Origin: an uncultured Eubacteriales bacterium
GTDB lineage: Bacteria > Bacillota > Clostridia > Lachnospirales > Lachnospiraceae
Assembly: GCA_900314885.1 (NCBI GenBank)
Contig: OMWY01000014.1
Location: forward strand, 21,316-85,315
DNA: 64,000 nt
Direction: 5' to 3'
Of the stretch, positions 44,795-54,012 are shown one piece after another; position 1 is the first letter of the stretch; every line of letters starts with the position of its first letter. The notes under the pieces were generated by a model. The model was not told the origin of the DNA. It did not search any database and worked only from the letters and a program-made list of their open reading frames with translations. Made by a program: the position numbers and the translations under genes.

Positions 44795-45418
44795 ATGAGT
44801 ATCGGAAGTCTCTATGGAGGCTATTCTTACGGAAATTATGGGGCTTACAGCTCTTATGGCATGAATACCGTAGGCGGTGTTAAGGGTGTCGGGAAGCCGG
44901 TGTTAAACGAAAATCCGGTTGACCCTGTAAAGAAGGTCGGTACGGTTGACACCGAAACGGGCGGTAAGATCACGGACCCGCAGAAGGCTAGAATCGCTGC
45001 CATATCAGGTCACGAGGATGACGTCGACCCTATGGAGCTAAAGGCTCTTAAGAAGGCAGGGATAGTTAAATGCGAGACATGCGCAAGCAGAACCTACAAG
45101 GATGGCTCTGATGAGGCGAATGTCTCATTTAAGAGCGCTGCCCACGTATCTCCTGAGCAGAGTACGGCGGCAGTGGCAAGTCACGAGGGTATGCATGTTA
45201 AGAATGCTGTCGCGAAGACAAGCGGAAATGACGCGAAGCTTCTTAACGCAAGCGTAAGCATTTCTTACGCAACCTGTCCTGAGTGCGGGAAGCGGTACGC
45301 AAGCGGCGGCCTTACGAGGACCCAGATAGCGTATAAGCAGAATGACCCGTATTCACAAAATGAGAAGAGCCAGGACTACCTGTCGCTAAGAGGCGCTTTT
45401 GTGAACGCGGCGGCATAA
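44795..45418 (+). CDS. SprA-like putative zinc metalloprotease
   Basis: 207 residues. A flexible Gly/Tyr/Ser-rich N-terminus (GSLYGGYSYGNYG), then KCETCASRTYKDGSDEANVS (about 89-108) and a SHEGMHVKNA segment (about 129) containing the HExxH zinc motif, then CPECGKRYASGG (about 166). The paired Cys motifs and HExxH match the family annotated as putative metalloprotease / SprA-related in Clostridia and Epsilonproteobacteria, whose substrate is not established. There is no signal peptide. Single gene with its own promoter and terminator. Confidence 0.8.
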   Translation: MSIGSLYGGYSYGNYGAYSSYGMNTVGGVKGVGKPVLNENPVDPVKKVGTVDTETGGKITDPQKARIAAISGHEDDVDPMELKALKKAGIVKCETCASRTYKDGSDEANVSFKSAAHVSPEQSTAAVASHEGMHVKNAVAKTSGNDAKLLNASVSISYATCPECGKRYASGGLTRTQIAYKQNDPYSQNEKSQDYLSLRGAFVNAAA

Positions 45419-45427
45419 ATGAACGGC

Positions 45428-45493
45428 GACATGCTACAAAAAATTTTTCATAACTTCGCTTCGCTCGTTAAGAACAATTTTATGTAGCATGTC
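45428..45493. repeat. Long hairpin element with TTCGCTTCGCTC tip
   Basis: Arms GACATGCTACA (45428-45438) and TGTAGCATGTC (45483-45493), perfect. The loop contains AACTTCGCTTCGCTCGTT, which recurs with one change in the hairpin at 63614-63686. Confidence 0.7.
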
Positions 45494-45503
45494 CCTCGAT
45501 TAG

Positions 45504-45532
45504 AATCGGACAGCAGAGCTGTCCGATTTTTT
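45504..45532 (+). terminator. Terminator of the SprA-like gene
   Basis: AATCGGACAGC (45504-45514) and GCTGTCCGATT (45518-45528), followed by a T-run. Confidence 0.88.
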
Positions 45533-45639
45533 GTGGCGAAAATTCATTTTTGTTAAGAACTTTTTCCTTGACTTATTGAGCATTAGCCTATACAATGGTG
45601 GGAGACAGTTGTAAGAAATATTTAGGGAGTAATGTTTGT

Positions 45640-46737
45640 ATGATTAAGCTTTCGGATCATTTTACACGAAAGACGATGTTAAGGTTCACTTTTCCTTCGA
45701 TAATGATGATGATTTTTACATCTATCTATGGAATGGTGGACGGCTTTTTTATTTCTAATTTTGTAGGAAGTACACAGTTCGCGGCGGTAAATCTTATAAT
45801 GCCTTTTATTATGATATTCGGCGCTGTCGGCATGGTGTTCGGTACCGGCGGAAGCGCTTTGGTATCTATGCTTCTTGGCATGAAGGAAGAGAAGAAGGCA
45901 ATTGAGACCTTTTCTTTCCTGGTGTATTTCGCGTCGGCCTTAGGATTTGTATTCATGTTCCTAGGTATTGCCATAACCGAGCCGGTCGCGAAGGCTCTTG
46001 GAGCAAGCGAAGCGATGCTCCCGTACTGTGTAGCATACGCAAGGGTATGTTTTTTAGGTTCGGTTCCCTTTGTGCTTCAGAACCTCTTCCAGGCATTTTT
46101 TATTACAGCAGAAAAGCCACATCTCGGCTTCATTGTGACTGTAGCGGCGGGAATTACGAACATGATCCTTGATGGCCTTTTTATGGGTGTCATCGGTTGG
46201 GGAGTTGAGAGCGCTGCGGCAGCGACAGTTATCGGTCAGGTCGTAGGCGGAGTAATTCCTGTATTTTATTTTGCTAACAATAATAATTCATCTGTGAGCT
46301 TCCATTTTGGCGCCCAAAATACCGATGAATTAAAGAGCCTTTTAAAAAAATGTCTGCAGATTGTACTTGGGTTTGCCCTTATATTGACGGCGTTAGCGGA
46401 AATATTCGCGACACCTCTGTCAATGATATTTGTGGGATATAATAAGGAATTGCTCGATATTACAACGAACGCTTTCCACATTTACGCCATTTCATTTATT
46501 TTTATGGGCTTCAATATTTTTGGGTCAAGCTTCTTTACGGCACTTAATAACGGAGCGATTTCGGCTCTTATTTCATTTATGAGGACCTTAGTCTTCCAGG
46601 TGATAGCGATACTGACCCTGCCGCAGTTCTTCGGAATTAACGGAATATGGTTTGCCGTCACCGCGGCTGAGGCTGGCTCGATTGTACTTACCATCATTTG
46701 CTCTATAGCAAACAGGAAGAAATACCAATATTATTGA
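45640..46737 (+). CDS. MATE-family transporter lacking an internal segment
   Basis: 365 residues from ATG 45640 (AGGGAG site), against about 445 for the family. The first half is normal (six helices, to about residue 210). After YFANNNNSSV the chain jumps straight to SFHFGAQNTDELKSLLKK, which in full-length relatives follows two further helices of the second half. About 80 residues, roughly helices 7-8, are missing while the frame is kept. The rest, to the C-terminus, is intact. Multidrug antiport activity is doubtful with an incomplete bundle. The second deleted MATE gene in this window (see 35778-36664). Confidence 0.85.
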   Translation: MIKLSDHFTRKTMLRFTFPSIMMMIFTSIYGMVDGFFISNFVGSTQFAAVNLIMPFIMIFGAVGMVFGTGGSALVSMLLGMKEEKKAIETFSFLVYFASALGFVFMFLGIAITEPVAKALGASEAMLPYCVAYARVCFLGSVPFVLQNLFQAFFITAEKPHLGFIVTVAAGITNMILDGLFMGVIGWGVESAAAATVIGQVVGGVIPVFYFANNNNSSVSFHFGAQNTDELKSLLKKCLQIVLGFALILTALAEIFATPLSMIFVGYNKELLDITTNAFHIYAISFIFMGFNIFGSSFFTALNNGAISALISFMRTLVFQVIAILTLPQFFGINGIWFAVTAAEAGSIVLTIICSIANRKKYQYY

Positions 46738-46742
46738 TTTTA

Positions 46743-46776
46743 TAAAAGCTTGAATTAATGCAGGCTTTTTCTTTTG
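46743..46776 (+). terminator. Terminator of the MATE gene
   Basis: AAAAGC (about 46744) and GGCTTTTT (about 46764) form a short stem followed by T-rich sequence, just after the stop. Confidence 0.6.
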
Positions 46777-46813
46777 CTGATTTTCTTTTTTGCAAATGTT
46801 TCTCTCACTCATC

Positions 46814-46868
46814 TCGTCAACCTTGTCAACCGATTGGGGGTTGACAAGTAGGCAAAAATGGTTATAAT
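46814..46868 (+). promoter_or_regulatory. bioB promoter with BirA-type operator
   Basis: Promoter TTGACA (46841-46846), 16 bp, TATAAT (46863-46868). A perfect inverted repeat CTTGTCAACC (46822-46831) / GGTTGACAAG (46839-46848) overlaps the -35. A further half-site TCGTCAACC (46814-46822) lies 16 bp from GGTTGACAA, the BirA operator geometry. Probable biotin-responsive repression by BirA. Confidence 0.8.
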
Positions 46869-46909
46869 ATATAAATGTGTGTCCTATGAAGGCACAAAGG
46901 AGTATAAAT

Positions 46910-47938
46910 ATGGCTAACGATATTGATTTAGATAAGCTCTCGGACGAGATCATCGCTGGCAGGCGCCTCACAAGGGACGATGACTTACATTTTTTCATTA
47001 CCTGTGACCTTACAGAGCTTCGTCACGGCGCCGATAAGATTAGAAAGACACTCTGTGGCGACAAGGTAGATCTTTGCACTATAATAAGCGGTCGCGAAGG
47101 AAAATGCGGTGAGAACTGCAAGTTCTGCGCCCAGTCAGCATTTGCCCATACAGGCTGCGCTGTCCATGACCTTCTTGACGCAGACACCATAGTGAATCAG
47201 GCTCGCTTAAACGAAGAAGAGGAAGTAGACAGATTCGCGATTGTGGATTCAGGCTATGGCCCTACGAAGGCGGATTTCGAGAAGATAATTGAAATCGTAA
47301 ATAGGATGCATAAGGAACTTAAAATCGAACTATGCTGTTCGCTTGGCTTCCTTACGGCTAAACAGTTCCACAGGCTTCACGAGGCGGGAATTACCGGGAT
47401 TCACTGCAATATAGAGACCTCGCGCCGCTTCTTTCCGGAGATCTGCACGAGTCATAGGTTCGAGGATAAGATAGAAAATATAAAGCGCGCCCAGGCGGAG
47501 GGTCTGGCTGTCTGTTCCGGTGGCATAATCGGTATGGGTGAGACCTGGGAAGACAGAATAGATATGGCATTTACATTAAATGAACTAAATATCCGTTCGA
47601 TTCCCATTAACTCTCTGATGCCGCTTAAGGGAACGCCGCTTGAGAAGCTTCCGAGACTTACTGAGGACGAGATTCTTAGGACAATCTCCATCTTCAGGTT
47701 CATAAATCCAGACGCTGATATCCGCCTCGCCGGTGGCAGAGCCCTGATGAAGGACAACGGCCGCGCGACATTTACATCAGGCGCAAGCGCTTCCATAACG
47801 GGCAATATGCTTACGACCTCGGGCTCGACCATAAAGAGCGACAAGGCTATGCTAGCTGAGCTAGGGAGAGACACAACTCCCGACTGGCAATTGCCGGAAG
47901 GAGAACGGTGGGATGGACCGTACCGCTATATAAGGTAA
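46910..47938 (+). CDS. bioB: Biotin synthase
   Basis: 342 residues from ATG 46910 (AAGGAG). A radical SAM enzyme with the CxxxCxxC motif in GENCKFCAQS (about 63-72), then YGPTKADF, CSLGFL and the C-terminal TSGASASITGNMLTTSG (about 293) that bind the auxiliary [2Fe-2S] cluster and product region. It inserts sulfur into dethiobiotin. The upstream steps (bioF, A, D) are not here, so the cell may salvage dethiobiotin. It is followed by the BioY transporter under a BirA-type operator. Confidence 0.93.
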   Translation: MANDIDLDKLSDEIIAGRRLTRDDDLHFFITCDLTELRHGADKIRKTLCGDKVDLCTIISGREGKCGENCKFCAQSAFAHTGCAVHDLLDADTIVNQARLNEEEEVDRFAIVDSGYGPTKADFEKIIEIVNRMHKELKIELCCSLGFLTAKQFHRLHEAGITGIHCNIETSRRFFPEICTSHRFEDKIENIKRAQAEGLAVCSGGIIGMGETWEDRIDMAFTLNELNIRSIPINSLMPLKGTPLEKLPRLTEDEILRTISIFRFINPDADIRLAGGRALMKDNGRATFTSGASASITGNMLTTSGSTIKSDKAMLAELGRDTTPDWQLPEGERWDGPYRYIR

Positions 47939-47965
47939 GGGGACACAATAAAGGAGGGAAAATAA

Positions 47966-48559
47966 ATGTCAGAACCAAAAGAAATCGCAAAAACTATGGA
48001 AAAGAAGCCTAATTCCCTGGCTCTTAACATGACAACCACGGCTATTATGACCGCTGTGCTCTGTGTACTCGCGCCAATTTCAATTCCTATCGGGCCGGTA
48101 CCAATTTCACTTACCAACCTCGTCATATACGTGTTCATGTATGTACTTGACGCAAAGAGGGGAACGATAGCTTACCTTATATATTTACTGTTGGGGCTTG
48201 TCGGACTTCCGGTATTTTCGGGATATGAGGCAGGAGCCGGTAAATTATTCGGACCTACAGGTGGCTATCTTATAGGCTTTATTCCTATGGTTTTCCTACT
48301 CGGATCATGGCTTAAGAAGCATTACACCAGAAAAATAAGCGACAGAATATTATCCGTAATAGTTATGGAAGCAATTACCTGGATTCCTTACTTAATCGGA
48401 ACCTGGTGGCTCGCTGTTTCATCGACAAAGCTCGCCGGAAACTTCGCAGCGGCGCTTGCTTTAGGTGTCACGCCATTTATAATTGAGGACCTTATTAAAA
48501 TGATTATCGCGGCCCTCGCAGGTCCTGAGCTCCATGAGAGATTGAAACGATTCATATAA
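47966..48559 (+). CDS. bioY: Biotin transporter BioY (ECF S component)
   Basis: 197 residues, six helices, with the BioY signatures PIGPVPISLTNL (about 42) and GLVGLPVFSGYEAGAGKLFGP (about 73-93). It binds biotin and works with the shared energy-coupling module EcfAA'T encoded elsewhere. AAAGGAGGG site; 27 bp from bioB, so co-transcribed and co-regulated. Confidence 0.93.
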   Translation: MSEPKEIAKTMEKKPNSLALNMTTTAIMTAVLCVLAPISIPIGPVPISLTNLVIYVFMYVLDAKRGTIAYLIYLLLGLVGLPVFSGYEAGAGKLFGPTGGYLIGFIPMVFLLGSWLKKHYTRKISDRILSVIVMEAITWIPYLIGTWWLAVSSTKLAGNFAAALALGVTPFIIEDLIKMIIAALAGPELHERLKRFI

Positions 48560-48566
48560 ATTATAA

Positions 48567-48598
48567 CCCGTACAGCGATTACTGTACGGGTTTATTTT
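48567..48598 (+). terminator. Terminator of bioB-bioY
   Basis: CCCGTACAG (48567-48575) and CTGTACGGG (48582-48590) followed by TTTATTTT; it also abuts the convergent phosphorylase-like gene. Confidence 0.88.
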
Positions 48599-51500
48599 AC
48601 CTAATAAATATATCTATGCTTCGTATCTCTCCATCACGAATTTTTACAGCTGTCGGGCCGGAAAGAGTATCGCCTTCAGCTTCTTCAGTATCTCCGCGAA
48701 AATAGCTTAATCTGAACTTATATATTCTATAGGTCGAAGGAAAATAATTCCTTTTTTCGCTAAAATGATATATTATTTTGGTCGTCCCAAAAAGCGTGGC
48801 GCTCATAGTATTATCGTCCTTTATCAGGTACTCAGGTATGGCCGGGGCAGGTGAAAAGGTTAATATGCCATTTTCATAGGTAAATATTTTATTCCCGAAA
48901 AATATCATTTTCCACATAGATAAGAATTCAGCCGTTGAGCCTGAAAGCCTTGCGACAAGCCCCTTCCCATGGATACTCTCATCAGGATTCGCGCTTGAAG
49001 CAATGAATGATGAATTTTCAAGGATGCTTCTTCCATAAACATCGCTGTTCATAAAAGGAATAAAGGCTGTTTTAATGTCTTCAAAAAATTCATCATAAAG
49101 TCCGTTCTTAATTAATTCGAGTAAATATTTGTACTCCATGTGAAGCCATATCGACTCATTTTCAAGCCATCCCGGCGTAAATGAGCGGCAGCGGCCGATT
49201 TCAGAGGTGGCGTCACTGAGAGCGGAATTTACCTTGTACATGGAAAGCTTCCTGTCGTAGAGACTTCCACCTTTAACGGCATGATAAATGCTTAGCGCTT
49301 CTTCCCTGTTCCTGCATAGCTTAAGCGCATGCACGCTTCCCTCTAAGAAATCCGGCATAAGCTTTATATCAAAGGCTTCAGGCAAAATACCATCTACTTC
49401 CGAATATTTAGTAACATCATAATAAAAATATGTCGTAACAATATTATCGTAATAATTTTCCATGCGTTCATGATTTGCTTCAAGTATATCTCTAAGCAAA
49501 TTAAGGAGGCAGAGTACCTCGTTTACGGAAATCGCCTTCTTTTCGCCGCTGATACCCGCGTAAACCACAGCCCGATATTTTTCTTTTATTTCATTAAGGC
49601 CCAGATATCTCAAGAGGGCGCTCTCATTACTGTCACCGCAGACTTCATCGTCCTCGGAGCAGTCAAAAAAATCGGTGAGTTCATTAATTAATTCTATTAA
49701 TTCCGCTGAGAGGGAAATATTTTCCTTCTCGCTTAAAGAATCAATCGTAAAATTAATAAAACGTCTCAATTCAAATGCTTCATTAACCGATGAACCAAGC
49801 ATACCCGGGAGCCCGTTTAATGCGTCATACCAGCCGGGCTTTCCGCCTTCCATTTCTATACCGAAACCGTAAGGGTCAAGTGTCATGAATTTTATTAAAT
49901 CAAGCAGTATTAACTTCTCGATAAGAGAAACTTTTATCGGGTTGCCGTCCTTATTTTCAAGGCACTCTGATTTAATATCGGCCCTGTTATCCTCTAAGAA
50001 GTGATACTGCCTTATGCCCTTATCTGTTTTTTCATAACGCCTCTTGCGCGGAAGAATTTTCTTCTCCGGTCGCCTGATCAGGCAACTTTCCTCAAAGAGT
50101 AATTCGTCTCTTTTATCAGGAAAAATTGCCAAATATTCATTTATAAGGTCATAAATATAGGTGAAATGGTCGCACCAATAGCCTTCTATAAAGGTAGAGT
50201 GAGACACTTCCCTTGAATTACCTATAATCTCTTCGAATAAGGTTTTACGGTCTTCTTCGGCCTCGATACCGTCTAGAACAAGCAATAATTCACCGGGGGT
50301 AAATTCCCGTCCCTCGAGTGCTGATTTAATTGTGTAGCCTTCTATCTTATCCTTTTTGCTAAGTACCTTCGCGAGATTTTCTTTACTGATAATAAATTTC
50401 TCCGGGTCCGTCTGCAGTGGATTATATCCGTCAGGCTGAATTAATGAAGCGAAATCTATGATATTTTTCTCTTCTGTAAATGGTGAGATGACGACATCCT
50501 CGCGCCTGTTCTGCAGTACATCCCTGAAGTTCCCGTTTCCCTGCGAAGCGTACTGGGGAAGGGTAGTAAAATAATTATAATCTCGCTCGAGGTCACCATG
50601 CTTCCTTGAATATACGTAAAATGATTTATTTCCCATTTTAACAGGAAAACCACCGCGAAGGCCGTTATCGAGGTAGCACATACGGGTGTAGTCATCAAAA
50701 ACCTTCGATGCGGTCTCTGTCGCGACACGGTCGGTGAGGGTGTCTGTAAGCGCGATAGCACTTGTTAATTTATCATCAAAATAAGAAAGCGGACGGCTCT
50801 TTTTTACAAAATCAATTAAAATCTCACTTGACGCAGCTTCGCCGTAGAGCTCGTTTATCACAGTGCTCTCGCCATTTTTAAGTGAAACAGCCCTTGTAAA
50901 AAATGCGCATGGAAAAATATTAGAATTCCGCATTTTTATTTTGTCTAAGTTAACTTCCCTAGTGAGGCCTGCCGGAATTTCAAGGCTTGTATCAAAGCCG
51001 AATATAACTGCGGAATCGTAGATAACCTTTACAGGGTCCAGCTCCTCGGTAAAGCCTGCCGCGAAGTTCCCCTCGGGCACATCCTTAACCTCAGCAGAAT
51101 CAGCCATACTTGCCCTGACCTTTGCGAAAATGAGATTATCCATCAGGCTCTTGACCTCCATAAAAGCCTTCGAGGTCTCGGTCATATTCTTAAGGTTGTC
51201 CGCATTTACACCGTATGGTATTATCTCAGGCATACCGTCAATGAGGGTGAAATTTAAGGCCCGCTCACCGATATTTGTAATTTTAATTCTTCTAACCAGG
51301 GCTCCGACCGGTTCTTCGGGTAAAATAAAATACGTGACCTCTGTCTTAATTCCCTTTTCTTTATTTTCCTCGGCGATGGTGAGAGTATTCTCACTTATAT
51401 CCATTTTCGTGTCAGAACTATTCCTTACATTGAATGGTTCATAAATCTCTTCATTGCTGATACGCAAAAATGTCCTGAAGCCGTGAAGCGGGGTCTCCTC

Positions 51501-51692
51501 GTAAGCCTTATGGGCCGGATAGAATTCCATGATAGCATGGTCCTTGTCACGAGCCCCGAAGCCTGCCACGCACTGGCCGCGGTTTACATACATGCACCAT
51601 AGTGGAATTCCATGTATTCCGGCGATTCCGGGAAGGAAGCTCGCGAATGTGCTCTTCCTTCCATAATTATCCATAACAAAATGTGATGACAT
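48597..51692 (-). CDS. Large GH94-like (cellobiose phosphorylase-type) enzyme
   Basis: 1031 residues, no signal peptide. The N-terminal beta-sandwich part (about 1-290; FASFLPGIAGIHGIPLW, VNRGQCVAGFG) is followed by a helical (alpha/alpha)6-type region (about 320-930) and a C-terminal beta cap. The N-terminus resembles proteins annotated as cellobiose-phosphorylase-like (COG3459) in Clostridia, distinct from classical cellobiose phosphorylase. Phosphorolysis of a beta-glucan oligosaccharide in the cytoplasm is plausible alongside the GH3 enzymes, but substrate and mechanism are unassigned. Single gene, convergent with bioY. Confidence 0.6.
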   Translation of the reverse strand: MSSHFVMDNYGRKSTFASFLPGIAGIHGIPLWCMYVNRGQCVAGFGARDKDHAIMEFYPAHKAYEETPLHGFRTFLRISNEEIYEPFNVRNSSDTKMDISENTLTIAEENKEKGIKTEVTYFILPEEPVGALVRRIKITNIGERALNFTLIDGMPEIIPYGVNADNLKNMTETSKAFMEVKSLMDNLIFAKVRASMADSAEVKDVPEGNFAAGFTEELDPVKVIYDSAVIFGFDTSLEIPAGLTREVNLDKIKMRNSNIFPCAFFTRAVSLKNGESTVINELYGEAASSEILIDFVKKSRPLSYFDDKLTSAIALTDTLTDRVATETASKVFDDYTRMCYLDNGLRGGFPVKMGNKSFYVYSRKHGDLERDYNYFTTLPQYASQGNGNFRDVLQNRREDVVISPFTEEKNIIDFASLIQPDGYNPLQTDPEKFIISKENLAKVLSKKDKIEGYTIKSALEGREFTPGELLLVLDGIEAEEDRKTLFEEIIGNSREVSHSTFIEGYWCDHFTYIYDLINEYLAIFPDKRDELLFEESCLIRRPEKKILPRKRRYEKTDKGIRQYHFLEDNRADIKSECLENKDGNPIKVSLIEKLILLDLIKFMTLDPYGFGIEMEGGKPGWYDALNGLPGMLGSSVNEAFELRRFINFTIDSLSEKENISLSAELIELINELTDFFDCSEDDEVCGDSNESALLRYLGLNEIKEKYRAVVYAGISGEKKAISVNEVLCLLNLLRDILEANHERMENYYDNIVTTYFYYDVTKYSEVDGILPEAFDIKLMPDFLEGSVHALKLCRNREEALSIYHAVKGGSLYDRKLSMYKVNSALSDATSEIGRCRSFTPGWLENESIWLHMEYKYLLELIKNGLYDEFFEDIKTAFIPFMNSDVYGRSILENSSFIASSANPDESIHGKGLVARLSGSTAEFLSMWKMIFFGNKIFTYENGILTFSPAPAIPEYLIKDDNTMSATLFGTTKIIYHFSEKRNYFPSTYRIYKFRLSYFRGDTEEAEGDTLSGPTAVKIRDGEIRSIDIFIR

Positions 51693-51819
51693 AATAAAAG
51701 TCCTTTCTTAATCAAACTGACAGCGGTTAATTCGTAATACTTTAGCATTATTTTACAACCCCTAATATCGCGGTTAAAGGTCATTTTTCTCCTTTAAGTG
51801 TCATTTTTATCTGATGGTA

Positions 51820-51848
51820 TTGCATTATTTTCCTGCAAATGTTAAAAT
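51820..51848 (+). promoter_or_regulatory. Promoter of the rhomboid operon; fixes its start codon
   Basis: TTGCAT (51820-51825), 17 bp, TAAAAT (51843-51848). It lies inside an open frame that could start at 51814, so the real start must be downstream; the TTG at 51880 with AAGGAG fits. Confidence 0.75.
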
Positions 51849-51879
51849 GTTCCTTGAATACATTAAGGAGTTAATAAAA

Positions 51880-52521
51880 TTGGGAAACAATACAGATTTG
51901 GAAAGAACCTCAGGAACCGATGGAGAGAATCCGCGTCAGTGGGCCGTAACGCTTACGCTTATAGTCACGAATATAATAATATATTTTGTTTTCAATATAA
52001 TAATGATTCCCCTCGGATCTGACATTATGAACGAAGCTGATAATTTCTGGCCTGCTGTTATGGAAGATCATGAATACTACAGGCTCTTCACCTGCATGTT
52101 TTTACACGAGGGAGTCGACCACCTTATAAATAACATGATGGTTCTCTTTGTAATAGGAAGCCGATATGAAGTCGCAGAGGGACATATACGCACAATAATT
52201 TCATATTTTTCCGGCGGAATCCTTGCAAGCGCCGCCTCAATGCTTTATAATATGCATTATGGGAATATGACCGGCTCTATTGGCGCAAGTGGAGCGATAT
52301 TTGCCCTCGTAGGCGCCTTCGCGGCAGCGCTCCTAATAAACCGCGGACGGCTTCAGGGAATAAATGGCCGAGGGCTTATCATATTCATCGGATTTTCGCT
52401 TTACGGCGGGTTTGCGAATTCAAATGTTGACAATGCGGCTCACATCGGCGGTCTTGTCTGTGGCTTTTTAGTCGGACTGATTGTGGCTGCCATAGGGCGC
52501 AGAAGGGGAATAAATAATTAA
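51880..52521 (+). CDS. Rhomboid-family intramembrane serine protease
   Basis: About 213 residues from TTG 51880 (AAGGAG 9 nt before; see promoter). Six transmembrane helices. The family's HLINNM-like segment (HLINNMMVLF) lies in helix 2, the catalytic Ser in GSIGASGAIFALVG (about 137) and the catalytic His in AAHIGGLVCGF (about 190). It cleaves membrane-anchored substrates. Overlaps the next gene by TAATG. Confidence 0.9.
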   Translation: MGNNTDLERTSGTDGENPRQWAVTLTLIVTNIIIYFVFNIIMIPLGSDIMNEADNFWPAVMEDHEYYRLFTCMFLHEGVDHLINNMMVLFVIGSRYEVAEGHIRTIISYFSGGILASAASMLYNMHYGNMTGSIGASGAIFALVGAFAAALLINRGRLQGINGRGLIIFIGFSLYGGFANSNVDNAAHIGGLVCGFLVGLIVAAIGRRRGINN

Positions 52522-53513
52522 TGGTAATCAATCTTTATTACGGAGGACGGGGCCTTATAGAGGATCCCTGCCTCTACGTATGCGATAAGGTTTCAAATGT
52601 TCTGTCGGAGCTTCACGTAACAGTGCGGCGCTACAACCTTTATGAAGAGAAGAATGGCATTTCCATGCTCCCTAAGACACTTAAGGAGTGCGATGCCGTC
52701 ATTCTCGCGTCCGTCGTGGAGTGGTTTGGTTTCGGCGGCTTCATGGCGCAATTCTTGGATGCCTGCTGGCTTTACGGCGATAAGCAGAAGCTCTCAGGTC
52801 TCTATATGATGCCTATCGTGACCAGCACCACATTTGGCGAAGAAGAAGCCCTCTTTAACCTCACCAGAGCCTGGAAGGTACTCGGTGGCTACGTCACCGA
52901 AGGCGTCTGCTCTTATGTCAAGGACAATACCGAATTTGAGTTAAATGGTCCTATCAGCAAGAAAATAGAGACAGCAGCAGAAAATCTCTACAGGTCGGTA
53001 AATCAGAAGCGCCCGGCATTTCCATCGAGCGAGCTCTCTATAAGGCGCGACCTTGACGCAGGCACTAAGCTTCCGCTCACGCCTCAGGAAAGTGAGCAGC
53101 TTTCGGAATATGTCTCCAACGACACCTACGTTAAGAAGCAGAAGGAAGACATAGAGGAGCTTTCGCAAATGTTCCGACAGATGCTTGGAAATACCGGAAA
53201 CAGCGCCGAGAATGAGACCATTAAGAGCTTCAGGAATCATTTTAGGCCTAAGGATGGTTTCTCTGCCAGCTACAGGTTAGAGCTAAGCGATAAGAATTCC
53301 AACCTAATCATAGAAGTAAATGGGAAGAAATTAAAGGTATATTTTGGAGAGAAGCAGGATGCCGAGGTTAAGGCGAGACTTTCAAGCCAGACTCTGACTG
53401 ATATAACCGACGGCAAGCTAACATTCCAACGCGGATTTATGTCCGGCGCGATAGCTGCCAAGGGAAATTTTAAAACGCTCAGAATATTTGATGAGATATT
53501 CAATTTTACGTAA
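52521..53513 (+). CDS. Flavodoxin-like / SCP2-like two-domain protein
   Basis: 330 residues. Residues 1-165 form an NAD(P)H-dependent FMN reductase/flavodoxin-like fold (MVINLYYGGRG, DAVILASVVEWFGFGGFMAQFLD, PIVTSTTFGEEEA). After a helical linker, residues about 235-330 resemble an SCP2 sterol-carrier fold (FSASYRLELSDKN, LEVNG-like core, LTDITDGKLTFQRGFMSGAI). The fusion is seen in some Firmicutes; its substrate is unknown. Coupled to the rhomboid gene upstream and followed 15 bp later by a HIT protein. Confidence 0.7.
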   Translation: MVINLYYGGRGLIEDPCLYVCDKVSNVLSELHVTVRRYNLYEEKNGISMLPKTLKECDAVILASVVEWFGFGGFMAQFLDACWLYGDKQKLSGLYMMPIVTSTTFGEEEALFNLTRAWKVLGGYVTEGVCSYVKDNTEFELNGPISKKIETAAENLYRSVNQKRPAFPSSELSIRRDLDAGTKLPLTPQESEQLSEYVSNDTYVKKQKEDIEELSQMFRQMLGNTGNSAENETIKSFRNHFRPKDGFSASYRLELSDKNSNLIIEVNGKKLKVYFGEKQDAEVKARLSSQTLTDITDGKLTFQRGFMSGAIAAKGNFKTLRIFDEIFNFT

Positions 53514-53528
53514 AAGGAGAGTAATAAG

Positions 53529-53948
53529 ATGAAAGACGAGAACTGCATTTTCTGCAAGCTTGCAAATGGCGACATTCCTACCAACACTGTCTATGAAGAC
53601 AGTGATTTCAGGGCAATTATGGACGCATCGCCTGCGAAAAAGGGCCATGTAATTATTTTACCTAAGCAGCACGCAAGCGATGTATTTTCGCTTGATCCTG
53701 ATACTGTCGGTAAGGCCTTCAAGGTAGCGAGAAAGATAGCTGCCGCCGTAAAGCAGGTTACAGGCTGCGACGGAGTAAATATCCTTCAGAACAACGGTGA
53801 AGCCGCGGGCCAGACAGTATTCCATTTTCATGTACATGTAATTCCCCGCTTTAAAAATGACACCGTAAATATCGGCTGGGATCATGAGGAGTACGCTCCC
53901 GGCGAAGCAGAAAAGCTTGCGAAGGAGCTTGCGAACGCGGTAAAATAA
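53529..53948 (+). CDS. HIT-family nucleotide hydrolase
   Basis: 139 residues. CIFCKLANGDIP near the start and the catalytic histidine triad HFHVHVIPR (about 98-106). HIT proteins hydrolyse nucleoside phosphoramidates or similar AMP conjugates in the cytosol. AAAGGAG site; third gene of the rhomboid operon. Confidence 0.94.
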   Translation: MKDENCIFCKLANGDIPTNTVYEDSDFRAIMDASPAKKGHVIILPKQHASDVFSLDPDTVGKAFKVARKIAAAVKQVTGCDGVNILQNNGEAAGQTVFHFHVHVIPRFKNDTVNIGWDHEEYAPGEAEKLAKELANAVK

Positions 53949-53972
53949 TAGCCGCTGTCTGCCAATGTAATT

Positions 53973-54012
53973 ATCACTTTGTTATTATTCCTGTATAATA
54001 ACAAAGTGATTT
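53973..54012. terminator. Bidirectional terminator between HIT and Crp genes
   Basis: A perfect 16-bp stem, ATCACTTTGTTATTAT (53973-53988) with 53995-54010, followed rightward by a T-run. It overlaps the Crp stop codon. Confidence 0.9.

Noticed and set aside
51814..51879. N-terminal extension of the rhomboid protease from ATG 51814
   Set aside because: A well-formed promoter (TTGCAT-N17-TAAAAT) lies within these codons, and a TTG with AAGGAG follows at 51880.
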